Source: Flavobacterium aerium (GTDB taxonomy: Bacteria; Bacteroidota; Bacteroidia; Flavobacteriales; Flavobacteriaceae). Taken from it: a stretch of DNA of 64,000 nucleotides. The notes below the pieces were generated by a model. That model did not search any database, had not been told where the DNA came from, and saw nothing but the letters and a program-made list of their open reading frames with translations. The stretch lies in contig NZ_JARQWR010000013.1 of assembly GCF_030766725.1 (NCBI RefSeq), forward strand, positions 1 through 64,000. The letters run 5' to 3'. A program made the position numbers and the translations under genes. Shown piece by piece: positions 43,874 to 50,542 of this stretch. Every line of letters begins with the position of its first letter. The stretch's first letter is position 1.

Positions 43874-44861
43874 AGCTTGTTTGTTTTTGTTTGTTAAAGA
43901 TTGATTGAATTCCTTTTGACAATTGTTCATATTCGATCAGAAAGGCATCGTGTCCATGAATGGAATCTATTTCATGGTAGTACACATTCATTTTATTGGC
44001 TTTTAAGGCTTGATAGGTTTCTCGATTTTCATCGGGTGTAAAAAATCCATCGGTGGCAATCCCGATAATATGGATGTTTGATTTTATTTCTTTGGTTACA
44101 TCAAAAAAACTTCCTCTTCCTCTTGTTATATCAATGGTTTTCAAGAGGTGATTCATTAATTTATAAGAGGATAATTGAAACCGGTTTTTTAATTTTTCTC
44201 CATGATGGTGTAACCATGATTCTACTTCGAATTGTTTTGTTTCTATATTAATCTCTCGTTTAAACTTCAATCGAAAGGATTGTGGTGTACGGTATAAAAG
44301 CATTGCATGTAATCGGGCATCGTGAATGGGATTTTCCGAATTGTTCAAAATTTGATCTTGAACTAGCACATTGGAAATAATCCAATCTGATGCTTTCCAA
44401 TCGGTCGCGATCACAATTAAATTTTCTATATAATTGGGTTCTAAAGCGGCCATTTCCCATGCAATTCCTCCTCCTAAACTTCCTCCTATTACTGTAAATA
44501 GCTTCTCTATTTTTAATTGTCTTGTTCCTTCCAAAAAAATTTGAGCGATGTCTCTTGCTGTAAAATCTTTATAGTTTTCAATTAAATTTTCTGGATTTCC
44601 ATCGTATCCATTTCCGGGTACATTAAAGGCTATTACCGTAAATTCGTTTGTATCAATTGTTTTATTGGTTCCTATCAATTCATTCCACCATCCTTTTTCT
44701 CCTATTACTTGCGAATTTCCTGTTAGGGCGTGATTGACGACGACTACTGGAGCGCTTCCCAATATTTTTCCAAAGGATTGATAGTGTAATACTATTTCTG
44801 CATAGTTTTTACCCTGCTCTGTACAGAAATTCTGAATTGCTATTTTGTGTATTTTTCCCAT
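43860..44861 (-). CDS. metX: MetX-like homoserine O-acyltransferase
   Basis: The 333-residue alpha/beta-hydrolase activates homoserine by acylation (probably acetylation) for direct sulfhydrylation by MetY. VVVNHALTGNSQV (about 38-50) is the MetX-type HALTG block, the nucleophile elbow is GGSLGGG with the catalytic Ser, and DGFFTPDENRE and IDSIHGHDAFLIE carry the Asp and His. It diverges from classic MetX in reading FNVPGNGYDGNP where CN.LGG.GSTGP is usual, so it is a distinct subgroup. It overlaps the next gene by 14 bp. Confidence 0.85.
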   Translation of the reverse strand: MGKIHKIAIQNFCTEQGKNYAEIVLHYQSFGKILGSAPVVVVNHALTGNSQVIGEKGWWNELIGTNKTIDTNEFTVIAFNVPGNGYDGNPENLIENYKDFTARDIAQIFLEGTRQLKIEKLFTVIGGSLGGGIAWEMAALEPNYIENLIVIATDWKASDWIISNVLVQDQILNNSENPIHDARLHAMLLYRTPQSFRLKFKREINIETKQFEVESWLHHHGEKLKNRFQLSSYKLMNHLLKTIDITRGRGSFFDVTKEIKSNIHIIGIATDGFFTPDENRETYQALKANKMNVYYHEIDSIHGHDAFLIEYEQLSKGIQSIFNKQKQTSYVNA

Positions 44862-44875
44862 TTTGATTTTAAATT

Positions 44876-44938
44876 AGACTGTCTTTAGTCGAAGTTCCAA
44901 AGACAGTCTTTAGTACAATAATCTAAACAAATTGTACT
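44876..44938. repeat. Two hairpins in the osmC-metX gap
   Basis: AGACTGTCTTT (44876-44886) pairs with 44899-44909, and AGTACAAT (44912-44919) pairs with ATTGTACT (44931-44938). No leader frame and no T-tract accompanies them, so they are better read as processing or stability elements than as an attenuator. Confidence 0.45.
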
Positions 44939-44958
44939 GTTCTTTTATCGTATTTCCA

Positions 44959-45426
44959 TTAGGCAACTTCATCTAATATTTCTTTCGGAAACTCTTTTAC
45001 TAAAGTGAGTTCGATGGGTGTACTATTGACCAGATTGTCTTGAATGGGGCATCGTTCTTCCACGAGTGCTAACCATTTTTGCAACAATTCAAACGAAACA
45101 TCTGTTGTTGGTTTTACTACAACTTCTATCTTTTTAAATCCTGCTCTTTCATTAGTTTCTTTTCCATAATATTTTGAAGTATCTAATTCACCTGAGATTT
45201 CTACTTGTAATGATTTTAAAGGGATGGCTAGTTCTTTTGCTACTAATTGTCCTACTGCGTTAATGCATCCTGCAAAACCGGATAATAGATATTCTATTGG
45301 GCTTGGTCCTTCTAATTCTGGTGCTTTAGCGTTTTTACTTATTCTAACACTAAAGTTTTGTGTCTTGACAACGAATTGTTCATTGCCTTCTACATATCCT
45401 AATACGTTTACTGTTTTTGTGCTCAT
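44959..45426 (-). CDS. OsmC-family protein
   Basis: The 155-residue protein has the OsmC/Ohr fold: APELEGPSPIEYLLSGFAGCINAVGQ (about 33-58) carries one redox Cys (Cys53 region) and ERCPIQDNLVNSTPIE near 130 the second. OsmC proteins reduce organic or fatty-acid hydroperoxides through these cysteines. It starts 5 bp after metY and is in the methionine operon, so it may handle sulfur-containing or persulfide intermediates; that is inference from position only. Confidence 0.88.
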   Translation of the reverse strand: MSTKTVNVLGYVEGNEQFVVKTQNFSVRISKNAKAPELEGPSPIEYLLSGFAGCINAVGQLVAKELAIPLKSLQVEISGELDTSKYYGKETNERAGFKKIEVVVKPTTDVSFELLQKWLALVEERCPIQDNLVNSTPIELTLVKEFPKEILDEVA

Positions 45427-45431
45427 CTTTT

Positions 45432-46724
45432 TTATACTAAGTGGGTTGTTTTTATTATTTCAAATACGGCTTTTAGATCTGCTTTTAAATCTTCAATGTC
45501 TTCTAGTCCTACTGAAAGTCGAATCAAATCTTTTGTAACTCCTGTTGCAAGTTGTTGTTCCTCTTTTAATTGTTGATGGGTTGTGCTTGCTGGATGAATA
45601 ATTAGTGATTTTGTATCTCCAATATTGGCTAGTAAGGAGAATAATTTCGTTTCATCGGCTATTTTCTTCGCTTGTTCATATCCGCCTTTTACTCCAAATG
45701 TTACAATTCCACTGCTTCCTTTTGGCAAATAAGCTTGTGCTAATGCGTAATATTTATTGCTTTCTAGTCCTGGATAATTTACCCATTGTACTTCTTCTTG
45801 ATCTTCTAGCCATTTTGCTAGGGCTAGTGCATTTTCACTATGTTTCTTTACTCGAATATCTAGGGTTTCTAATCCTTGGATAATTTGGAAAGCGTTGAAT
45901 GGGCTTAAGGCCGCTCCATGATCGCGTAATCCTTCAATGCGAACTTTTGCAATAAAAGCAACATTTCCTAGGGCTTCGTGATATACTAATCCGTGGTATC
46001 CTTCTGATGGCTCTGTAAACTCAGGAAATTTCCCATTACTCCAATCAAAGTTTCCACCGTCAATGATTACTCCTCCTAGTGAGGTTCCATTACCACCAAT
46101 ATATTTTGTCAAGGAGTGAATGACAATATTAGCTCCGTGTTCAATAGGGTTGAGTAAATAGGGTGTTGCTACAGTATTGTCCACAATAAACGGGACTTTG
46201 AATGCTTGTGCTTCTTTTGAAATAGCTCTTAAATCGAGTACATCTAATTTTGGATTCCCAAGTGATTCTACAAAAAAGGCTCTCGTATTTTCTTTAGCTG
46301 CTTTTGTGAAATTTGTTGGATCAGATGGATCAACAAAAGTGGTTGTTATCCCTAATCGAGGTAGTGTAACATTTAATAAATTGTAGGTTCCTCCGTATAA
46401 ACTATTGGAGGCAACAATATGATCTCCCGATTTTAGTAATACTAATAGGGCTGTTGATATGGCAGCGGTTCCCGAAGCAGTAACTACTGCGCCAACGCCT
46501 CCTTCTAGTGTGGCTAATCGCTGTTCTAGAATATCATTTGTTGGGTTATTTAATCGGGTATAAATATAACCTGGTTCTGCTAATGCAAATAAATTTGCTG
46601 CATGTTCTGCATTGTTAAACACATAGGATGTTGTTTGGTAAATTGGTACTGCTCGGGTTCCACCATTTTTAGTAACATCATGTCCTGCGTGCAATGCGTT
46701 TGTTGAGAATTTTTGTGTGCTCAT
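45432..46724 (-). CDS. metY: O-acetylhomoserine sulfhydrylase
   Basis: The 430-residue PLP enzyme makes homocysteine from O-acetylhomoserine and sulfide. TNALHAGHDVTKNGG near the start, YTRLNNPTND (about 54-63), GGTYNLLNVTLP, the PLP lysine in HSLTKYIGGNGTSLGG, and the late HPASTTHQQL are family hallmarks. Its length of about 430 residues and the GHDVTK start favour MetY over cystathionine gamma-synthase. It is the first structural gene after two tandem Met-rich leader attenuators. Confidence 0.92.
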   Translation of the reverse strand: MSTQKFSTNALHAGHDVTKNGGTRAVPIYQTTSYVFNNAEHAANLFALAEPGYIYTRLNNPTNDILEQRLATLEGGVGAVVTASGTAAISTALLVLLKSGDHIVASNSLYGGTYNLLNVTLPRLGITTTFVDPSDPTNFTKAAKENTRAFFVESLGNPKLDVLDLRAISKEAQAFKVPFIVDNTVATPYLLNPIEHGANIVIHSLTKYIGGNGTSLGGVIIDGGNFDWSNGKFPEFTEPSEGYHGLVYHEALGNVAFIAKVRIEGLRDHGAALSPFNAFQIIQGLETLDIRVKKHSENALALAKWLEDQEEVQWVNYPGLESNKYYALAQAYLPKGSSGIVTFGVKGGYEQAKKIADETKLFSLLANIGDTKSLIIHPASTTHQQLKEEQQLATGVTKDLIRLSVGLEDIEDLKADLKAVFEIIKTTHLV

Positions 46725-46770
46725 AATAGATCGTTTTTAAGATTGTTTTATTGAAATTTGAATTGGTTGA

Positions 46771-46811
46771 AAAATAAAAAAGCCCTTTTGGAACATTTAC
46801 CAAAAGGACTT
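46771..46811 (-). terminator. Attenuator terminator 2 of the methionine operon
   Basis: The minus-strand stem AAGTCCTTTTGG with CCAAAAGGGCTT (one G-U pair) is followed by TTTTTATTTT, 47 bp before the metY start. Its 5' arm can instead pair with 46847-46856 in the second leader peptide. Confidence 0.9.
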
Positions 46812-46834
46812 TACACTTGAAATATAAACTAAGA

Positions 46835-46933
46835 TTAAGTCATTCGCTTTTGGCAATAGCTGGGTTGCATGAAAATACACATACACATGTGCATCATCAT
46901 TTTATTCATCATTGTTGCTATTGTCTTATTCAT
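46835..46933 (-). CDS. Methionine leader peptide 2
   Basis: A 32-codon frame with nine Met codons between residues 1 and 22, including MMNKMMMHMCMC at 8-19, lies between terminators 1 and 2. TTGCCAAAAG (46856-46847, codons 26-29) can pair over 10 bp, with one G-U, with CTTTTGGTAA in the 5' arm of terminator 2. Stalling of ribosomes at the Met codons would leave that segment free and prevent termination; reading to the stop at 46835 would cover it. An in-frame ATG at 46972 sits in the T-tract of terminator 1 and is less likely to be used. Confidence 0.85.
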   Translation of the reverse strand: MNKTIATMMNKMMMHMCMCIFMQPSYCQKRMT

Positions 46934-46972
46934 GATTATTGATATAATTTTATAATTTTTATTGTATTGCAT

Positions 46973-47005
46973 AAAAAAAGCCCCTGCGAATGGCAGAGGC
47001 TTTTT
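46973..47005 (-). terminator. Attenuator terminator 1 of the methionine operon
   Basis: The minus strand reads AAGCCTCTGC, a short loop, GCAGGGGCTT and T7, a strong Rho-independent terminator with one G-U pair. It lies directly after methionine leader peptide 1. Its CTCTGC (46998-46993) can pair with GCAGAG (47048-47043) within that leader. Confidence 0.9.
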
Positions 47006-47027
47006 GCTTTATATTTAGAATTTAAAT

Positions 47028-47096
47028 TTAGGCAATAGTGTGCTCTGCGGAAGTTCTCCACATCATCATACACATATTGCTAATAATAAATTTCAT
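47028..47096 (-). CDS. Methionine leader peptide 1
   Basis: A 22-codon frame, MKFIISNMCMMMWRTSAEHTIA, carries MCMMMW at 8-13. It starts about 42 nt after the predicted transcription start and is followed by terminator 1. GCAGAG in codons 17-18 complements CTCTGC of the terminator 5' arm, six perfect pairs. A ribosome waiting at Met12 would end just short of that segment, and one at the stop codon would cover it. Together with leader 2 this makes two attenuators in series. Confidence 0.85.
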   Translation of the reverse strand: MKFIISNMCMMMWRTSAEHTIA

Positions 47097-47144
47097 TTTG
47101 TTTCTTTTTAACGGAACAAACCTCCGAACTCTTTTTTAATTTTC

Positions 47145-47152
47145 CAAATTTA
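47145..47152 (-). promoter_or_regulatory. Promoter of the methionine biosynthesis operon
   Basis: The minus strand reads TAAATTTG, an exact -7 match, with transcription predicted near 47138. A GGAGG lies between it and leader peptide 1. Confidence 0.55.
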
Positions 47153-47240
47153 TTTTCAAATTTTAACATTTATAGGTTTTTATTCCAAAAAAACAGGTTC
47201 TATTTTAACCGTTTTTTCTGGCATTATTTAAATGCAAAAT

Positions 47241-47663
47241 CTAACTTTTAATAATTTTTTTTATCGAAGTTCCCTTTGTTGTCTCCACTCTTACAAAGTA
47301 TAATCCCATTATTAAATTTGAAATATTCACTTGGGTTTGACTTACTTGATTTGCATTGACCTTTTTAACAATTCTACCATTAATATCAATTAGTTCAATT
47401 TTATTTATAGTTGATAAAGTTGATTTTATGGTAAACACATCTCTTGTCGGATTAGGATACATCGTGAATGTATTTTTAATATCCGAAACCTCTTCTAGTT
47501 CTAAAGCGATTGCATCATCTTCTTCTGGAGCAGTTCCAGTTTCTGTTATATTTGCTTCAACATTTCCACTTGTTAATGTTTCGGAATTGTCAATTTGTAG
47601 GAATTGCGCTTTTGCGTTAGTTAAAAATAAGCAGATAATAATTGAAAGTATTTGTTTTTTCAT
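47241..47663 (-). CDS. Short T9SS sorting-domain protein, internally deleted paralogue
   Basis: The 140-residue protein has a signal peptide (cut after NAKAQ, about residue 20), a short acidic middle, and a type IX secretion C-terminal sorting domain (about 65-140: FTMYPNPTRDVFTI, IELIDINGRIV, GLYFVRVETTKGTSIKKIIKS). Both ends match the 339-residue protein at 48997-50016, including LQ.(D/E)N and GN.....IT.T after the signal, but about 200 middle residues are missing. It therefore looks like a paralogue that lost its passenger domain and exports little more than the sorting signal. Confidence 0.75.
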   Translation of the reverse strand: MKKQILSIIICLFLTNAKAQFLQIDNSETLTSGNVEANITETGTAPEEDDAIALELEEVSDIKNTFTMYPNPTRDVFTIKSTLSTINKIELIDINGRIVKKVNANQVSQTQVNISNLIMGLYFVRVETTKGTSIKKIIKS

Positions 47664-47700
47664 ACTAGTTTCTTTTACGATTAATTTTCTGCAAAATTCT

Positions 47701-47847
47701 AATAACCTCAGCTATTTCACCTCCATGATAAGTTTATTTTTCACTACAATAGGGTATTTTCTCAGTATTGTTTTAATAAAAAATCCACTCATTTCTGAGT
47801 GGATTTTTTATCATTTTATTTAAAACGAAATTAATTTTTGATAATTT
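47701..47847. repeat. Duplicated 3' flank, copy A
   Basis: This stretch aligns with 48869-49012 at roughly 80% identity by eye. Both contain AATAAC.TCAGCTA, TTTATTTTT.ACTACAA, a terminator, and the last codons of a sorting-domain gene. It indicates tandem duplication of a cargo gene with its 3' flank. Confidence 0.7.
47778..47809 (-). terminator. Terminator of the choice-of-anchor cargo gene
   Basis: A perfect 14-bp stem, AAAAAATCCACTCA with its complement around TTTC, lies 22 bp past the gene's stop. It could act in both directions. Confidence 0.88.
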
Positions 47848-48724
47848 TTGCTGTTCCAGAACCTAAGTCTGATGTTGCTTTTAGCATATATACTCCTGCA
47901 GCTAAATCTGAGATATTTATCTGTGTAGATGTTGCGTTAACTTTAATTGATTTTACAACTCTTCCATTAAAATCTACAACTTGTACATCATTAACTAAAG
48001 AAGTTGAATTACTATTAATCGTTACGTTATCCTTCGCTGGATTTGGATATACTGAAAAGTTTTTTGCAAAGAACTCATTTGTTCCTAATGTTCTATCCAC
48101 TGACAAAGCATCTATACCAACGATGTTTGAATTGTCTCCAGATGGTCCACCGCTTGTTACAAAATATCTAAACGCAATTTTACAATCTGTTGCTGTAGGT
48201 AAACCTGTAACAGTATACGTGTATTGTGTCCATGTAAATGGATAACCTGTAGTGGTTAAATCTGGATTAATTGATAATGCCAAAGTTGTATAATCTCCTA
48301 CTCCAGCTGATCCTCCTGATGGTGCAACAGTGGCAGCCCCAGTTGTACTTAATCTCAACTCTAAACGATCTGCATATACAGTACCTGTACCTGTACCTCC
48401 AGCTCTACTATAAAATTTAATAACATCACCATCTTTTAAACTTACAACAGGTGTCATTAACCAATTGCTAATTGTTCCAGCTCCTGTTGTACTATTGAAG
48501 TTACACAGTGCAAATGATGTTGCTCCCCCATTATATCCTCCCGTAGCAAATGCAGTTCCTCCACCTTGTGCCCAACTTGAGGCTCCTGCAGGCGAGCTTT
48601 GATTTGTCATCGTCCAACCGGCTGTAGCTAAATTGGCGAAAGTATCAAAGTTCTCCGTCAATAAATTAGTTTGCGCATTTGATGCAAATGTTGCAAACAT
48701 TAACATAAGTAAAGTTTTTTTCAT
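47831..48724 (-). CDS. T9SS cargo protein with choice-of-anchor/cleaved-adhesin domain
   Basis: The 297-residue protein has a signal peptide (cut after SNAQ, about residue 18). A jelly-roll domain typical of cleaved-adhesin or choice-of-anchor J proteins follows: LLTENFDTFANLATAGWTMTNQ near 21-42, and the ISNWLMTPVVSLKDGDVIKFYSR strand pair. A type IX sorting domain begins near FSVYPNPAKDNVTI and ends AKIIKN. It should be secreted across the outer membrane by the gliding-linked T9SS and attached to the surface; the ligand is unknown. A terminator follows, so it is probably transcribed alone. Confidence 0.85.
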   Translation of the reverse strand: MKKTLLMLMFATFASNAQTNLLTENFDTFANLATAGWTMTNQSSPAGASSWAQGGGTAFATGGYNGGATSFALCNFNSTTGAGTISNWLMTPVVSLKDGDVIKFYSRAGGTGTGTVYADRLELRLSTTGAATVAPSGGSAGVGDYTTLALSINPDLTTTGYPFTWTQYTYTVTGLPTATDCKIAFRYFVTSGGPSGDNSNIVGIDALSVDRTLGTNEFFAKNFSVYPNPAKDNVTINSNSTSLVNDVQVVDFNGRVVKSIKVNATSTQINISDLAAGVYMLKATSDLGSGTAKIIKN

Positions 48725-48868
48725 GATAAATTTAAGTTTAGGATTTTATGCTAAATTTAATGAAATTTTAATACAAAGTTCTAAAAAAACAAAACTTATT
48801 GTACATATTTAACTTAAAGAAAAAAAATACAATACAAAATACTATAATACATTATTATGTAAGATTAC

Positions 48869-49012
48869 AATAACGTCAGCTACTCCACCTCTGTAATAAA
48901 TTTATTTTTTACTACAACTGAGTATTTCTTAATATTGTTTTAATAAAAAACCCCACTCATTTCTGAATGGGGTTTTTCATTTTATTTAAAACTAAATTAG
49001 TTTTTGATAATT
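48869..49012. repeat. Duplicated 3' flank, copy B
   Basis: This is the partner of 47701-47847. The two copies share order and spacing of all blocks, including the terminator, whose stem bases have changed together and so kept pairing. Confidence 0.7.
48946..48977 (-). terminator. Terminator of the 339-residue cargo gene
   Basis: The minus strand reads ACCCCATTCA, a short loop, TGAGTGGGGT and T6, with one G-U pair. It is equivalent to the terminator at 47778-47809. Confidence 0.85.
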
Positions 49013-50016
49013 TTTTTAGTAGATGTTCCTGCTTCAGTTTGAACTTTCACTAAATAAACACCTGTTGTTAAATCAGAGATATTTACTTGAGTTTGGTTTA
49101 CTCCATTTGCTTTCACAGTTTTTACAGTTCTACCATTGATATCTGTTACTTCAATTGTATTGATACCTGATAAAGTAGATTCTAAAGTGAATATATCTTT
49201 AGTTGGGTTAGGATACATTGCAAATTTTCCAGAAGTTACAACATCTTCCACACTTAAAAGTGCATCTTGATCTGTAGCTTTTACTGTTAAATTATCAAAT
49301 AAACCAACACCTGCAACTGCATTACTTGTCCCAGCTGCTACTGCAAAATCAACTTCAGCTGGCTCAGAACCTGTAGCTGCTCCATCATAACCTCCATCAA
49401 TTCCAGGACCTTTCCATAGAACTTCACCGGTTGTTTGATTGAAACTCATACCTAATTTAACCCATGTATTAGCTGGTAATGTTACTGGAGTAGCGCCTAA
49501 GTTTAAAAGGTAGTTACCCAATGTCCCATTATTATCCACATAAAGAATACCTTGTATAACTTTAGTATCCATTGTAATATTATACCCTGCTAATACTTGC
49601 GAAGAGTCTTCATTGTAAAGTACAACTCTAAATGCGTTTTTACTTGTTGTAGCTGGCCCTGTAAAGAAATCAAATTCAATAGCAATAATATTGTTTCCAG
49701 CAGTTCTAGTACCCCATGCTTCTAGAAGACCATCTTTCCACATTAATCTTGATCCTGTAGCTACATTAGAACCTGTAATTTGTAATGCATTTTGATGTGT
49801 AGCATCATTTGCCACAACTTGGAAATTACTGTTGTTTGCATTTCCACTACCTGCACCAACGAAAGTTAAAAAACTCCCTTGTCCAGGTGTAGTACCAGTT
49901 ATATCAGTTCCAATATTCCCAATAGGTAATGAGTTGAAGTTTTCTGTCTGTAAAGATTGTGCAGATGCACTAAGTAAAAACGAACAAAAAACAACAGAAA
50001 GTAATTGTTTTTTCAT
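48997..50016 (-). CDS. T9SS cargo protein, 339 residues
   Basis: The protein has a signal peptide (cut after SASAQ, about residue 20), a beta-sandwich passenger (about 25-250: NFNSLPIGNIGTDITG, then WGTRTAGNNIIAIEFDFFTG) of the lectin/glucanase-like type, and a type IX sorting domain (FAMYPNPTKDIFTLES to TSTKKIIKN). The passenger resembles carbohydrate-binding jelly rolls, but no catalytic residues can be named. Signal and sorting ends are closely related to the 140-residue protein downstream. A promoter box lies about 30 bp upstream. Confidence 0.85.
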   Translation of the reverse strand: MKKQLLSVVFCSFLLSASAQSLQTENFNSLPIGNIGTDITGTTPGQGSFLTFVGAGSGNANNSNFQVVANDATHQNALQITGSNVATGSRLMWKDGLLEAWGTRTAGNNIIAIEFDFFTGPATTSKNAFRVVLYNEDSSQVLAGYNITMDTKVIQGILYVDNNGTLGNYLLNLGATPVTLPANTWVKLGMSFNQTTGEVLWKGPGIDGGYDGAATGSEPAEVDFAVAAGTSNAVAGVGLFDNLTVKATDQDALLSVEDVVTSGKFAMYPNPTKDIFTLESTLSGINTIEVTDINGRTVKTVKANGVNQTQVNISDLTTGVYLVKVQTEAGTSTKKIIKN

Positions 50017-50044
50017 AATTATATTTTTTTAAGTTTAATAACAG

Positions 50045-50052
50045 CAAACCTA
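50045..50052 (-). promoter_or_regulatory. Promoter -7 box for the 339-residue cargo gene
   Basis: The minus strand reads TAGGTTTG, predicting a leader of about 22 nt. A TTTG lies about 24 bases further upstream (50077-50080). Confidence 0.5.
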
Positions 50053-50427
50053 ATAAAATTATTAATTATATATACACAAAACAAAGCTTAAAATATAATT
50101 TTAACATTAAACCAAAATCATACTCAAACAAGCAACTATTCAATTAAAATAAAAAACATGCACTATTTTTAACAAAAAAGGAGATTCATTGATAATACTT
50201 TAAATTATCGCTTTCTATCCCAAAAGAAGAAATTGAATTCTCAAAATTTATTATTAAACTAATAAAAAAATTTAACAATATAAAGATTTAAAAATCCATA
50301 TTGTTAATTAGACCAAACGACTATCATTTAATTAACATTAAAAAAGTACATCTATTAAAAATTACTTACTGTAATAATTCACGATAAAACGCTTTTTTAC
50401 GTCTATTTTTAATTAATCTAAATAAGC
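50053..50427. other. AT-rich divergent intergenic region
   Basis: No gene or strong structure is visible between the cargo gene and the TonB-dependent receptor. The base composition is extremely AT-rich. I looked for a Fur-like palindrome and found none that was convincing. Confidence 0.55.
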
Positions 50428-50458
50428 TTGTTTTAAGTACTTCGGTTACTTACTTTTG
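50428..50458 (+). promoter_or_regulatory. Promoter of the TonB-receptor/peroxidase operon
   Basis: TTG at 50428-50430, then 20 bases, then TACTTTTG at 50451-50458: both boxes are present at the usual spacing. The leader would be about 78 nt. Confidence 0.65.
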
Positions 50459-50542
50459 CAACCCCAAATTATACGTGCTCATAGCATTCAATAACTATAT
50501 TTTAATTCTAGCAGTGGAATTTCCCAATACAGATTAAAGACA

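Noticed and set aside
42770-43930. Longer start for homoserine dehydrogenase
   Set aside because: It would overlap metX by 71 bp with a Lys/Gln/Asn-rich extension; MSTHKVN at 43873 gives a normal N-terminus before the nucleotide-binding motif.
44862-44958. Third attenuator in the osmC-metX gap
   Set aside because: Two hairpins are present, but there is no leader frame with a start codon and no T-tract.
46725-47145. SAM riboswitch or T-box upstream of metY
   Set aside because: Neither S-box core blocks nor a T-box sequence are present; the Met-rich leader peptides and terminators explain the region.
50053-50450. Fur-type operator upstream of the TonB receptor operon
   Set aside because: The region is AT-rich and many weak palindromes occur by chance; none resembled a convincing Fur box.
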